Shown one piece after another: positions 1 through 8,493 of a stretch of DNA of 58,315 nucleotides (the first letter of the stretch is position 1; each line of letters starts with the position of its first letter). The notes beneath the pieces were generated by a model. The model was not told the origin of the DNA, did no database searches, and was given only the letters and a program-made list of their open reading frames with translations. The translations under genes and the position numbers were made by a program. The DNA lies in NCBI GenBank assembly GCA_900771005.1, contig CAAGMI010000248.1:1-58315 (forward strand). The letters run 5' to 3'. The DNA is from Rikenellaceae bacterium. Lineage in GTDB: Bacteria; Bacteroidota; Bacteroidia; Bacteroidales; UBA932.

Positions 1-44
1 AACTCAAAAATTGCTGAAAAACTTGGAATGATAACAAGACTTGT

Positions 45-269
45 TTACCTTTGAAAGCCTCTTTCTGTGGCCCCTTTTTCAAATACTATCTGGGGGAAAT
101 CCACGTTACCATCTACAGCTTTTTCGATGACAGCTTCAAAGTTGCGCCATTGAGTGTATCCGAGGTATGGGGCGAGTTCTCGGCCATACCAGAATTCAAC
201 ACCATTTTCGTCGATGTGTTTGATGCTCTCGAACAGAGACGCAGCTTCTTTTGTCAAAGTGTATTCCAT
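45..269 (-). pseudogene. DinD-like (DNA-damage-inducible protein D) N-terminal fragment
   Basis: The first 50 or so residues resemble the N-terminus of DinD/BRO-N-like proteins: a helix, then IKHIDENGVEFWYGRELAPY and a YTQWRNFEAVIEKA segment. Intact DinD proteins are about 270-300 residues. Here the similarity stops after VIEKA (near base 120) and a stop codon follows about 25 residues later at base 45, so at most a fifth of the protein remains. The start ATG at 269 lies 27 bp downstream of the methyltransferase remnant on the same strand, consistent with a former restriction/DNA-damage operon. The tail residues match nothing I recognise and are probably foreign sequence joined at a recombination point. 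Confidence 0.6.
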
Positions 270-296
270 AAAATGTTACCTTGTTTTGGTTCGGGA

Positions 297-604
297 CTAT
301 TTCGTAAGTTTCTGGTACATCTTGAAGAGTTCGGCGACGCAGTCGGATTCGGTCATTGTGCGCCAGTTGAATCCGTAGGCCTCCATTACGGCCTTGTCGT
401 TTTCCTGATGGCCTTGCGGAGTTCGGAGGGCATTGTGAGTTCGTCGTAGAGGTCGGCAAGGGAGCAGTCGGAGTATTTGGCGCGGGCATCGAGGATTGCC
501 TGGGCGGTCTGCTCGATTTTGGCTTTCTGGGTGTCTGTTGGGGTTGGCCAAGGGAAGTTGTTGTAGACTGACGGGGAATACCTGTAATCACTTTTCAGCC
601 TTCC
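297..604 (-). pseudogene. C-terminal remnant of an MmeI-like DNA methyltransferase, frameshifted
   Basis: Reading the minus strand from about 604 gives GRLKSDYRYS, YNNFPWP and then LADLYDELTMPSELRKA. This order is characteristic of the C-terminal specificity region of MmeI-like (type IIG/IIL) class I SAM-dependent methyltransferases. At about 405-413 the frame is lost. Restoring one C gives AHQENDKAVMEAYGFNW in the next frame, which continues to the natural family C-terminus (ELFKMYQKLTK) and stops at 297. The N-terminal methyltransferase core, normally 700 or more residues, is absent upstream, where a different gene and its promoter now lie. This is a decayed 3' end, not a functional enzyme. 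Confidence 0.75.
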
Positions 605-643
605 AGAATACGAATAATCCGCGGTACAAAGGACCGGCCAACA

Positions 644-718
644 TTTTGAGAAAATTGCGAAAAGTGGCTAAAAAGATTTTGAGGAAATTGCGAAAAACCT
701 CAGAAAAAATTTTGAGGA
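644..718 (+). repeat. 33-bp-period tandem repeat upstream of the DUF4143 ATPase
   Basis: Two near-identical 20-mers, TTTTGAGAAAATTGCGAAAA (644-663) and TTTTGAGGAAATTGCGAAAA (677-696), and a third partial copy TTTTGAGGA (710-718) are spaced exactly 33 bp apart. The 13 bp between the conserved 20-mers are A-rich but diverged. The third partial copy supplies the TTTG -33 element of the promoter of the ATPase gene. A period of 33 bp is about three helical turns, so the copies lie on the same DNA face. Translated on the plus strand the array would give an 11-residue repeat, but that reading frame runs antisense to the methyltransferase remnant and has no credible start. Confidence 0.85.
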
Positions 719-741
719 GACAGCAATTCCCGCTATATTCG
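711..741 (+). promoter_or_regulatory. Bacteroidota-type promoter of the DUF4143 ATPase
   Basis: TTTG at 711-714, a 19-bp spacer and TATATTCG at 734-741 match the Bacteroidota TTTG-N19-TAnnTTTG consensus with one mismatch in the -7 box. The predicted transcript would start near 747, leaving a leader of about 15 nt before the ATG at 762. The -33 element is the last copy of the 33-bp repeat. Confidence 0.6.
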
Positions 742-761
742 CACTGTCAAAAAGTATTATT

Positions 762-2105
762 ATGGAACCTGAAAGAATCTTTAAGCGTAAGATTTATAAT
801 CGCCTTCTTCAATGGAAGGAAAGTAGTAACGGCAAGAGTGCCCTACTCATTGAGGGCGCTCGCCGAATCGGCAAGTCCACCATCGTTGATGCCTTTGCTC
901 GGAATGAATACACATCGTATATCTTCATTGATTTCACTAAATGCTCTCAGGAGGTGAAGGACTTGTTCAACGATGTTTCAGATCTCAACTATATTTTCCT
1001 CCGGCTTCAGCTCATTTATGGAGTGCAGCTAGTGGAACGCAAATCCCTCATTGTATTCGATGAGGTGCAATTCCAGCCTCTGGCCAGGCAAGCCATCAAG
1101 TCATTTGTGGAGGACCACCGCTACGATTATATAGAAACTGGTTCCTTGATCTCCATCCGCAAGAACACGCAGAATATCCTGATTCCTAGTGAGGAGGAGC
1201 GGATTAGCATGTATCCAATGGACTATGAAGAATTCCGTTGGGCTTTGGGAGATACAGCCACTATCCCGATCCTTCGTTCTGTCTGGGAGCATCCTCAGCC
1301 TTTGAAAGAAGCTCACCGCAAACTGATGCGGGACTTCCGGTTATATATGCTGGTGGGCGGAATGCCTCAGGCCGTTGATGCTTATATAGAGTCCAACAAC
1401 TTTGAAGTGGTTGATCACGCAAAACGCGTGATCTTGGATCTGTACGATGAAGATTTCGGAAAAATAGACCCGACCGGAAAAGCAGCCAGAATCTTCGCTG
1501 CCATTCCTGCCCAGCTCAACAGCAATGCATCACGCTACCAAATATCCAAGGTCATCCCCAAATCACACGCAGAAGACTTCATTGAGCTCATATCAGAGAT
1601 GGAAAAGACAAAGACCGTGAATATCTCGCACCACAGCGATGATCCTGATGTCGGACTTGGCAGCACAGAAGAACTAATGCAATACAAGATGTTTGTCGGA
1701 GACACCGGCCTCTTCGTGACGCTTGCTTTCAAGGACAAGGCCTTTACGGAGAATGTCATTTACGAGCACCTGCTTAATGACAAGCTCTCCACGAATCTGG
1801 GGTATCTCTATGAGAATATCGTAGCCCAGATGCTCACCGCATCAGGGAACAAATTGTTCTACCACACCTGGCCGACAGAGAGCGGCAAGCACAACTACGA
1901 GGTAGATTTCCTCCTCTCACGCAGAACAAAGATCACCCCTATTGAGGTAAAGTCTTCATCCTACAAGACTCACACATCAATGGATGAATTCTGTAAGAAG
2001 TTCTCTTCCCGCATCACCAATGACCGCTATCTGATCTACACAAAAGATTACGCCCACAAGGAGTCCGTCAGGTACATTCCGGCATATTTAGCGACATTTC
2101 TGTAA
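762..2105 (+). CDS. AAA-family ATPase with DUF4143 C-terminal domain
   Basis: This is a predicted ATPase of the AAA_14/DUF4143 family, widespread in gut Bacteroidales and of unknown cellular role. Walker A is GARRIGKS at residues 32-39 and Walker B is LIVFDEVQ at 96-103; an IETGSLIS sensor-like strand lies near 124-131. The C-terminal domain ends with D382, E395 and K397 in a VDF...IEVKSS arrangement like a PD-(D/E)xK fold. The length of 447 residues is normal, so the gene looks intact. It stands alone with its own promoter and a probable terminator, next to restriction/damage-gene debris, so an accessory or genome-conflict role is possible, but that is inference. Confidence 0.85.
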   Translation: MEPERIFKRKIYNRLLQWKESSNGKSALLIEGARRIGKSTIVDAFARNEYTSYIFIDFTKCSQEVKDLFNDVSDLNYIFLRLQLIYGVQLVERKSLIVFDEVQFQPLARQAIKSFVEDHRYDYIETGSLISIRKNTQNILIPSEEERISMYPMDYEEFRWALGDTATIPILRSVWEHPQPLKEAHRKLMRDFRLYMLVGGMPQAVDAYIESNNFEVVDHAKRVILDLYDEDFGKIDPTGKAARIFAAIPAQLNSNASRYQISKVIPKSHAEDFIELISEMEKTKTVNISHHSDDPDVGLGSTEELMQYKMFVGDTGLFVTLAFKDKAFTENVIYEHLLNDKLSTNLGYLYENIVAQMLTASGNKLFYHTWPTESGKHNYEVDFLLSRRTKITPIEVKSSSYKTHTSMDEFCKKFSSRITNDRYLIYTKDYAHKESVRYIPAYLATFL

Positions 2106-2128
2106 TAGGATATTTGTATAAAGCTGCG

Positions 2129-2176
2129 AAAGAGGGTGACTAAAAAATCCAATAGGACTTAGAGGTCACTCTCTTT
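2129..2176 (+). terminator. Likely rho-independent terminator after the ATPase gene
   Basis: AAAGAGGGTGAC at 2129-2140 pairs with GTCACTCTCTTT at 2165-2176 as a 12-bp stem with one G-T pair, a 24-nt loop, and a T-rich tail (TTGCTTTT). It begins about 23 bp after the ATPase stop codon. The long loop makes this less certain than a compact hairpin. Confidence 0.45.
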
Positions 2177-2241
2177 TTGCTTTTATGCCCATTGACGTCA
2201 AGAGCCCCGCAACAGGGAAAAGGCCGCCGCAGTGCAGGGAT

Positions 2242-2892
2242 CTAGAATTCCGTTCTTACGATACCGCTGCGGATTCCGTCGTAAAGACAATCCTTGAGTT
2301 TCCCGAAAGTCTTGGAAACGCCGCCGGTATTCGGCATATCCAACTCACTGTTTTCCAGTTCAATCCTCAGCTTGATGACCCCTTTGTCTATGATGGCATC
2401 CAGGTCGGGCCTTGAAATGAAATACAACGCGTATGATCTGGTGATATGAGTAGTGCTGACCTGAGGTATGAATCGTGACACTTCATAAGGAGTCACATAG
2501 ATGTCATCGGTGTACGGGTCATAGGAGTAGGCATAACCGAAATCGGATACCCTGCGGGTAGTGGTATTGGTGACGGTCTCCTCCTCGAATTCCTTGTGAT
2601 ATACATTGTTGAGAGTTATGACCTTCTGGTCTGAAAGCCTGACGAGCATCCTGTCGTCCTTGTCGAACACACCGTGAGTCGAATTTCCGTCATAGGTAAC
2701 CAGAACAGCCAGTACAGTATCCTTTCCGGCGACCTTCGCTCCAAGGGCAACCGACACGTCGTTGAACAGTCTTTTATCCGAAGTCAGCACGATACGCTCG
2801 CCATCCTCGTTCTTGGAATTCATCACAATCCTGAGTGGACTACACCCTATTGCACACAGGCAGGCAGCCAATGCAAAAAATAACTTTTTCAT
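2242..2892 (-). CDS. Uncharacterised lipoprotein, last gene of the ileS operon
   Basis: The 216-residue product begins with a lipoprotein signal peptide (MKKLFFALAACLCAIGC, acylated Cys17), so it is predicted to be an exported, membrane-anchored protein. The remainder is mixed polar sequence with apparent beta-strands, including a VRLSDQKVITLNNVYHKEFE segment and a Tyr/Asp-rich stretch near residues 119-135. I recognise no named domain. It starts 7 bp after lspA and therefore probably shares its transcript; LspA is the peptidase that would process this lipoprotein's own signal. Function unknown. Confidence 0.8.
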   Translation of the reverse strand: MKKLFFALAACLCAIGCSPLRIVMNSKNEDGERIVLTSDKRLFNDVSVALGAKVAGKDTVLAVLVTYDGNSTHGVFDKDDRMLVRLSDQKVITLNNVYHKEFEEETVTNTTTRRVSDFGYAYSYDPYTDDIYVTPYEVSRFIPQVSTTHITRSYALYFISRPDLDAIIDKGVIKLRIELENSELDMPNTGGVSKTFGKLKDCLYDGIRSGIVRTEF

Positions 2893-2899
2893 ATTATGG

Positions 2900-3457
2900 T
2901 CATTGTTTGTCCTTCTCCGACCCGGAGAAAAACCTCCACTGAAAAAGAATCAGATAAAACGCCCCTACAGTCACACAACTGTCCGCGAAATTGAACACGG
3001 GCTGGAAGAATATGGTGTTGCCGAAGGAATCCCTGATCAAAGGGAAGTACAGCATATCCACCACCTTTCCGAACATCAGCGGGGCATAGTCCCAGATGAC
3101 TCCATAGAAAACACTGTCGATAATGTTACCGAATGCCCCTGCGGTGATGAGTGTAAGCCCCACAAGCACTCCCGTAGGAGCTTTCCCCTTCTTGTCAAGA
3201 GAATGTATCCACCAGGCAAGTGCGCCGAACAGCACTATCCTGAACAGGCTGAGGCAGAGTTTCCCCGCCATTCCCCCGAACTTCATGCCGAAGGCCATTC
3301 CTTCGTTTTCGATAAAGCACAGACGGAACCAGTTTCCTACCACATATATCTGCTGTCCGAGGTCCATACCCGTCTTGACCAGGACTTTTGAGACCTGATC
3401 GATCACAACCAGAATTATGCCCAGGAAAACGAGCTTTGCTCCCCTTGAGATTTTCAT
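2900..3457 (-). CDS. lspA: Lipoprotein signal peptidase (signal peptidase II)
   Basis: LspA cleaves the signal peptide of diacylglyceryl-modified prolipoproteins in the inner membrane. The 185-residue protein has four predicted membrane segments and the two catalytic aspartates in their family motifs: GNIIDS (Asp114) and NFADS (Asp159). The DQVSK segment near residue 20 is also typical. An insertion between the catalytic motifs (GVIWDYAPLMFGKVVDML) is usual for Bacteroidota. The gene follows the DksA/TraR-like gene after one base and precedes a lipoprotein gene. Confidence 0.97.
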   Translation of the reverse strand: MKISRGAKLVFLGIILVVIDQVSKVLVKTGMDLGQQIYVVGNWFRLCFIENEGMAFGMKFGGMAGKLCLSLFRIVLFGALAWWIHSLDKKGKAPTGVLVGLTLITAGAFGNIIDSVFYGVIWDYAPLMFGKVVDMLYFPLIRDSFGNTIFFQPVFNFADSCVTVGAFYLILFQWRFFSGSEKDKQ

Positions 3458-3458
3458 C

Positions 3459-3860
3459 CTATTTCTGTCCGCTTTTGGCCAACATTTCCTTGGCCTCTAC
3501 GGTCAGGGTTGCATGAGGAACCAGACGGAGTCTCTCCTTAGGGATGAGCTTTCCGGTAACACGGCATATACCGTATGTCTTGTTCTCTATACGTACGAGG
3601 GCAGCCTCCAGGTTCTGTATGAACTTGTACTGGCGCTGCGCGAGCTGGCTGGCTTCCTCTTTGGAAAGCTGGTTGGCTCCGTCATCCTCCACCGTCTTGA
3701 ATGAAGGAGACGTGTCCTCAATGTCGTTAGTGCCGTTATGCATAACGACTTCGCGAAGTGAATTGTATTCAGACTTGGCCTTCTCGAGCATATCAAGGAT
3801 TATAGTCTTGAACTCCTCGAGCTCCTCATCGGAATAACGTGTCTTAACGTCTTCTGCCAT
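3459..3860 (-). CDS. DksA/TraR-family regulator lacking the zinc-finger cysteines
   Basis: The protein has the DksA/TraR layout: a long N-terminal helical coiled-coil region (residues 10-95) and a C-terminal globular segment GICRVTGKLIPKERLRLVPH. Family members bind the RNA polymerase secondary channel, often with ppGpp. Only one cysteine (Cys99) remains where canonical members carry four zinc ligands, although the surrounding fold motif TGKLIPKERL is well kept. Cys-poor members are common in Bacteroidota, so this is probably functional without zinc. It lies between ileS (16-bp gap) and lspA (1-bp gap). Confidence 0.85.
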   Translation of the reverse strand: MAEDVKTRYSDEELEEFKTIILDMLEKAKSEYNSLREVVMHNGTNDIEDTSPSFKTVEDDGANQLSKEEASQLAQRQYKFIQNLEAALVRIENKTYGICRVTGKLIPKERLRLVPHATLTVEAKEMLAKSGQK

Positions 3861-3876
3861 AGTAATAGTAGATATT

Positions 3877-6800
3877 TTAACGTGTAACTTTTATTCTTAT
3901 CGTCTCATCGTCCCACTCGACCTCGACGGCCTTCCCGTCTGCCTCCGCAAGATCCTCAAGTCCTACGCTGAGGGCCAGAGTCTGCGAAGCGAGATAAGAC
4001 CTATAAACGTCGAGAGACGCCGAGATCTCTTCCTTGGCTGTCCCGGATGCAAAAATCGTGACATTGACCTTGTCCGTAACCTCAAAGTCACTCTCCTTCC
4101 TGATATTCTGAATCCTGTTGATGAGTTCACGGGCAACGCCTTCGTGGCGGAGTTCATCCGTAACCTCTATATCCAGGGCGATGGTCAGCTGACCTTCCGT
4201 TGCGACGAGCCAGCCCGGCATATCCTCGGACGAAATCTCATAGTCTTCCGGTTCAAGAGTGACAGCAGTACCGGCCACTTCCATAGTGTATGTGTCCGCA
4301 GCCTCTATGGCCGCTATGATCTGCTGGTCAAACTGTCCGAATGCAGCCGCAATGCCCTTCATCTGGGCTCCATATTTCTTGCCCAGCGTGCGGAAATTAG
4401 GCTTGATCTTCTTCGTTATTATGCCCGTAGTGTCGGATATGAATTCAGCCTCCTTGACATTAACCTCCGTGAGCAGAAGCTCCTTAACTTTTTCAAGCTG
4501 GCTGCGGACCTTGTCCGAAAGCACAGGGATGATAAGTTTTGAAAGAGGCTGACGTACCTTGATGTTAACCTTGCGGCGAAGGGCCAGGACCATGGAAGTA
4601 GCCTTCTGGGCAAGTTCCATCCTCTCTTCCAGATCCTTGTCTATGAGCTGCGTACAGCAGACAGGCATAGTCTCGAAATGAACGCACTCACCGTCAGTGA
4701 GATCCCGCCACAACTGATCCATATAGAAAGGAGCTATAGGCGCTGCAAGGAGAGCCACCTTCTCGAGCACTTCGTACAATGTCTGATATGCAGCAAGTTT
4801 GTCCTGCGTCAGTCCGCCTCCCCAGAAACGCTTTCTGTTGAGCCTGACGTACCAGTTTGAAACGTGGTCACAGACGAAATCCTGTATGAGACGTCCCGCC
4901 AGGGTGATGTCATAATCCTCATAGGCGGCCGTGACGTCCTTGACAAGGGTATTGAGCAATGAAATGATCCATCTGTCGATCTCCGGTCTGCTGTCATAAG
5001 GCACAGCATCAGCCGACGGGTCAAATCCGTCTACATTGGCATAGAGAGCGAAGAATGAATAGGTATTGTAAAGGGTGCCGAAGAACTTGCGGCGTATCTC
5101 GTCAACCCCGGACTCGTCAAAACGCAGGTTATCCCAAGGCTGGGCATTGGTAAGCATATACCAGCGAAGAGCGTCAGCTCCATACTTGTCAAGTTGCTGG
5201 AACGGATCCACGGCATTACCGAGACGCTTGCTCATCTTGTTGCCGTCCTTATCGAGTACGAGACCGTTGGAAATCACACGCTTGAAAGCAGGTGTTCCGC
5301 TTATCATGGTATGGATTGCGTGAAGAGTATAGAACCATCCTCTCGTCTGGTCAACTCCCTCGGCGATGAAATCAGCCGTGCATCCGAAATCCTTCCCTCC
5401 AAGATTGCGCAGTCCCTCCTGGGCGTAAGGCATTGAGCCGGAATCAAACCAAACGTCGATGAGGTCTGTCTCCCTTGTCATCTTATTCCCGTTCCCGCTC
5501 ACAAGTATGATGTTGTCCACATAAGGTCTGTGGAGGTCTATTCTGTCATAGTTCTCCTTTGACATGTCGTCAGGATCGAACCCGGCATCACGCAGAGGGT
5601 TGCTCTTCATGAACCCTGCGGCCACAGATTTTTCTATCTCAGTGAAAAGTTCCTTGACACTGCCTATGCATTTCTCTTCCTTTCCGTCCTCGGTTCTCCA
5701 TATCGGGAGAGGTGTACCCCAGAAACGGCTGCGGCTCAGGTTCCAATCCTGGATATTCTCCAGCCACTGTCCGAAACGTCCGGTACCGGTTGATTCCGGT
5801 TTCCAGACAATCTTTCTGTTAAGGTCCACCATCTCATCCTTGACGGCGGAAGCCTTGATGAACCATGAGTCAAGAGGATAATAGAGGACAGGGAGGTCAG
5901 TTCTCCAGCTGTGAGGATAGCTGTGAGAATGTTTCTGTATCCTGAAGGCCCTTCCGTCCGCCTTGAGCATCATACAGATGTCCACGTCAAGAGTAGGTTC
6001 CTGCGGATCCTCATTATGTTCGAAATAGCCCTTGTAACCCTTCTTCACATATCTGCCGGAGAACGGAGCATATGCAGCCGAGTCAACGTATTTGTCCACA
6101 TATCCGGAGTCAAGGTCAGAAAGCAGACAGAAACGTCCCTGACGGTCCACCTGCGCCTGAGGATTGCCTTCCTTGTCCAAAGGCATGATGCCCGGAATGT
6201 TGAAGTTGGTCGCAACCTTCTTGTCATCCGCACCGAAAGTAGGAGCGATGTGCACGATTCCGGTACCGTCTTCAGTAGTGACATAATCACCGCTGATAAC
6301 CCTGAACGCATCACCTTCGACAGGCTTGAACCAAGGGATGAGCTGTTCGTAGCGCATACCTACAAGTTCGCTTCCCTTCATAGTCCCCGGAAGCACCTCG
6401 AAAGGCACCTTGTCATTGAACCAGGCGCCCACCAGAGCCTTGGCGACTATGTAAGTGGCAGGGACGCCCGTATAAGGATTCTGGGACTTCACCTTGACAT
6501 ATTCTATGTTCGGACCCACGCAAAGTGCGGTATTTGAAGGCAAAGTCCAAGGAGTGGTCGTCCAGGCAAGGAAATAGAGGTCTTCCTCCCCTACCACCTT
6601 GAACTGCGCCGTCACCGTGGTGTCGGTAACGTCCTTGTAACAGCCCGGCTGATTGAGTTCGTGCGAACTCAGACCGGTTCCGTCAGTAGGCGAATAAGGC
6701 TGAATGGTATACCCCTTGTAAAGGAGCCCCTTGTCATATATCTTGCGGAGAAGCCACCAGAGGGTTTCGATATAACGGTTGTCATAGGTGATGTACGGAT

Positions 6801-7236
6801 CGTTCATATCGACCCAGTATCCGACGCGCTCCGTCATATTGACCCACTCAGAGGTATATTTCATAACCTCGCTGCGGCAGGTACGGTTATATTCCTCGAT
6901 TGAAATCTTTGTCCCGATGTCGGCTTTGGTGATGCCGAGCTTCTTCTCGACACCGAGTTCCACAGGAAGCCCGTGGGTATCCCAACCGGCACGTCTGCGT
7001 ACCTTGTATCCGGTCATCGACTTGTAACGGCAGATGGAATCCTTGATGCTGCGGGCCATCACGTGATGGATTCCCGGCATACCGTTGGCTGAAGGAGGAC
7101 CTTCAAAGAATATGAATTCAGGAGCTCCTTCCCTGAGTTCAACCGACTTCTCGAAAGCTCCAAGTTTTTTCCACCTCTCTAGAACCTGGTTTCCCGTAGA
7201 AACCAAATCCAGCCCCTTATACTCTTTGAATGTCAT
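3877..7236 (-). CDS. ileS: Isoleucyl-tRNA synthetase
   Basis: This class I synthetase charges tRNA-Ile and edits misactivated valine. The HIGH-equivalent is GMPGIHH near residues 52-58, the class I lysine loop is GNKMSKRLGN near residue 667, and the CP1 editing region includes the LAWTTTPWTLPSNTAL strand. The length of 1119 residues is normal for the long bacterial/eukaryote-like IleS of Bacteroidota. No C-terminal zinc finger is evident, as expected for this type. It is the first gene of the operon ileS-TraR-like-lspA-lipoprotein and is divergent from cvpA. Confidence 0.97.
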   Translation of the reverse strand: MTFKEYKGLDLVSTGNQVLERWKKLGAFEKSVELREGAPEFIFFEGPPSANGMPGIHHVMARSIKDSICRYKSMTGYKVRRRAGWDTHGLPVELGVEKKLGITKADIGTKISIEEYNRTCRSEVMKYTSEWVNMTERVGYWVDMNDPYITYDNRYIETLWWLLRKIYDKGLLYKGYTIQPYSPTDGTGLSSHELNQPGCYKDVTDTTVTAQFKVVGEEDLYFLAWTTTPWTLPSNTALCVGPNIEYVKVKSQNPYTGVPATYIVAKALVGAWFNDKVPFEVLPGTMKGSELVGMRYEQLIPWFKPVEGDAFRVISGDYVTTEDGTGIVHIAPTFGADDKKVATNFNIPGIMPLDKEGNPQAQVDRQGRFCLLSDLDSGYVDKYVDSAAYAPFSGRYVKKGYKGYFEHNEDPQEPTLDVDICMMLKADGRAFRIQKHSHSYPHSWRTDLPVLYYPLDSWFIKASAVKDEMVDLNRKIVWKPESTGTGRFGQWLENIQDWNLSRSRFWGTPLPIWRTEDGKEEKCIGSVKELFTEIEKSVAAGFMKSNPLRDAGFDPDDMSKENYDRIDLHRPYVDNIILVSGNGNKMTRETDLIDVWFDSGSMPYAQEGLRNLGGKDFGCTADFIAEGVDQTRGWFYTLHAIHTMISGTPAFKRVISNGLVLDKDGNKMSKRLGNAVDPFQQLDKYGADALRWYMLTNAQPWDNLRFDESGVDEIRRKFFGTLYNTYSFFALYANVDGFDPSADAVPYDSRPEIDRWIISLLNTLVKDVTAAYEDYDITLAGRLIQDFVCDHVSNWYVRLNRKRFWGGGLTQDKLAAYQTLYEVLEKVALLAAPIAPFYMDQLWRDLTDGECVHFETMPVCCTQLIDKDLEERMELAQKATSMVLALRRKVNIKVRQPLSKLIIPVLSDKVRSQLEKVKELLLTEVNVKEAEFISDTTGIITKKIKPNFRTLGKKYGAQMKGIAAAFGQFDQQIIAAIEAADTYTMEVAGTAVTLEPEDYEISSEDMPGWLVATEGQLTIALDIEVTDELRHEGVARELINRIQNIRKESDFEVTDKVNVTIFASGTAKEEISASLDVYRSYLASQTLALSVGLEDLAEADGKAVEVEWDDETIRIKVTR

Positions 7237-7254
7237 ATTTTTTCGCTAATTTTG
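7225..7254 (+). promoter_or_regulatory. Promoter of cvpA-tsaB
   Basis: TTTG at 7225-7228, an 18-bp spacer and TAATTTTG at 7247-7254 form a good Bacteroidota promoter reading right. It overlaps the first codons of ileS on the other strand. The predicted start near 7260 leaves about 50 nt of leader before the cvpA ATG. Confidence 0.5.
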
Positions 7255-7275
7255 CTTTATAAAACCGTTAATCTA

Positions 7276-7283
7276 CAAATTTA
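7276..7283 (-). promoter_or_regulatory. Probable -7 box for ileS
   Basis: CAAATTTA on the plus strand reads TAAATTTG on the minus strand, a perfect TAnnTTTG box, 39 bp upstream of the ileS start. The -33 position is poor (GCTG), so only the -7 element is supported. Confidence 0.4.
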
Positions 7284-7313
7284 ACATTTTTCCTTAGTTT
7301 TTCAGCACTATTT

Positions 7314-7808
7314 ATGGGCACAATAGACATCATTCTCCTGCTATGCTTCATACCGGCCCTTGTGCAGGGTATATCAAAGGGTTTTGTAGGACAGGTTGTC
7401 GCCCTTGCCTCCGTTGTAATAGGAGCCTATCTGGCATTCCACTTCTCAACAGCGGTGGGGGAATGGCTGACGGAATACATCCAGGCTGACGCCAGGCTGG
7501 TCAACATAATCAGTTTCGCCATAATATTGATCGTTGTGATAATAGTCCTCAACCTTCTCGGCAACCTGATAAGCAGACTGCTGAAACTGGTGATGCTGGG
7601 ATGGCTGAACAAACTGCTTGGCATCTGCGTCGCAGTTTTCAATACGGTGCTCATACTCGGACTGATCATTTCCGTCTTTGACGGCATCAATGCCAACTGG
7701 CATATAGTCAGACCTGAAATGCTTGACGCATCCATACTTTACAACGGTATCAGGAATATCTGCCGGCAGATATTCCCATTCCTACAAGGACTTATCTCAA
7801 ATGTCTAG
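7314..7808 (+). CDS. CvpA-family membrane protein
   Basis: The 164-residue protein has four predicted membrane helices and the family's N-terminal pattern: a hydrophobic start, then GISKGFVGQVVALASVVIGA and a second helix pair around residues 64-85 and 90-120. CvpA proteins are named for colicin V production; a general envelope or purine-linked role is reported, but the mechanism is unclear. It overlaps tsaB by 8 bp, indicating translational coupling. Confidence 0.85.
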   Translation: MGTIDIILLLCFIPALVQGISKGFVGQVVALASVVIGAYLAFHFSTAVGEWLTEYIQADARLVNIISFAIILIVVIIVLNLLGNLISRLLKLVMLGWLNKLLGICVAVFNTVLILGLIISVFDGINANWHIVRPEMLDASILYNGIRNICRQIFPFLQGLISNV

Positions 7809-8493
7809 AATCATTCTGATTGAAACATCCACTGCCCTGTGCTCGACCGCGCTTGTCGAAGACGACCGGATAGTATGCTACAGAGAGAGCGGAGAACTCC
7901 GCTCACACGCTTCAAAGACAGCCCTTTTCATCAAGGAGATGATTGACGAACGGGGGCTGAAAGTCAGCGATTGCGACGCCGTCTGCGTGAGCAAGGGACC
8001 GGGATCCTATACAGGGCTGAGAGTCGGGGTCAGTACAGCCAAAGGACTTTGCTTTGCGGCGAACCTGCCTCTTATTGCCATAGATACCCTTGAAACCCTC
8101 GTATGGCAGGCATTTGACGAAGGGAAGGTTCCACAGGGATGCAAATATATCGTCCCTATGATCGATGCCAGAAGGATGGAAGTCTATACGGCAGTATATT
8201 CCGCAGACAAAACCCGTCTTTGCGACATAGAGCCACGCATCGTTGACAGCGAAAGCTTCAGGACGGAACTTTCGGAAGGTCCTGTGCTCTTTATCGGCGA
8301 CGGAGCCCTCAAATGTTCGGAGGTTCTCGGATGCCCGAACGCGCATTTTCTTCAGGAATGCCCGAAGGCAAGTTCAATGATCAAGCCGGCTCTGAAGGCA
8401 TTGGACGAAAAAAGGTTCGAGAATACAGCGTATTTCGAACCTTTCTATCTGAAACAGTTTGTAGCTACAGTATCTAAGAAATCTCTATTTTAG
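7801..8493 (+). CDS. tsaB: tRNA threonylcarbamoyladenosine biosynthesis protein TsaB
   Basis: TsaB is the non-catalytic partner of TsaD/TsaE in making t6A37 of ANN-decoding tRNAs. The ATP-fold start IILIETSTALCSTAL and the diagnostic GPGSYTGLRVG (residues 66-76) are present. I place the start at ATG 7801 because the protein then begins MSRIILIETS like other TsaB proteins; longer readings run into cvpA. The product is 230 residues, the usual length. Its 3' end overlaps that of the convergent lipoprotein gene by 9 bp. Confidence 0.95.
   Translation: MSRIILIETSTALCSTALVEDDRIVCYRESGELRSHASKTALFIKEMIDERGLKVSDCDAVCVSKGPGSYTGLRVGVSTAKGLCFAANLPLIAIDTLETLVWQAFDEGKVPQGCKYIVPMIDARRMEVYTAVYSADKTRLCDIEPRIVDSESFRTELSEGPVLFIGDGALKCSEVLGCPNAHFLQECPKASSMIKPALKALDEKRFENTAYFEPFYLKQFVATVSKKSLF

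Noticed and set aside
1..54. Plus-strand tail of 17 codons ending at TGA, possibly the C-terminus of a gene to the left
   Set aside because: Too short to assign; no family pattern beyond a vague helix.
496..957. 153-codon plus-strand frame with an 11-residue repeat
   Set aside because: It runs antisense to the methyltransferase remnant and overlaps the ATPase start; the repeat is the DNA repeat read in one frame.
7315..7808. CvpA gene as a colicin-production locus
   Set aside because: The name is historical; no bacteriocin gene is nearby.
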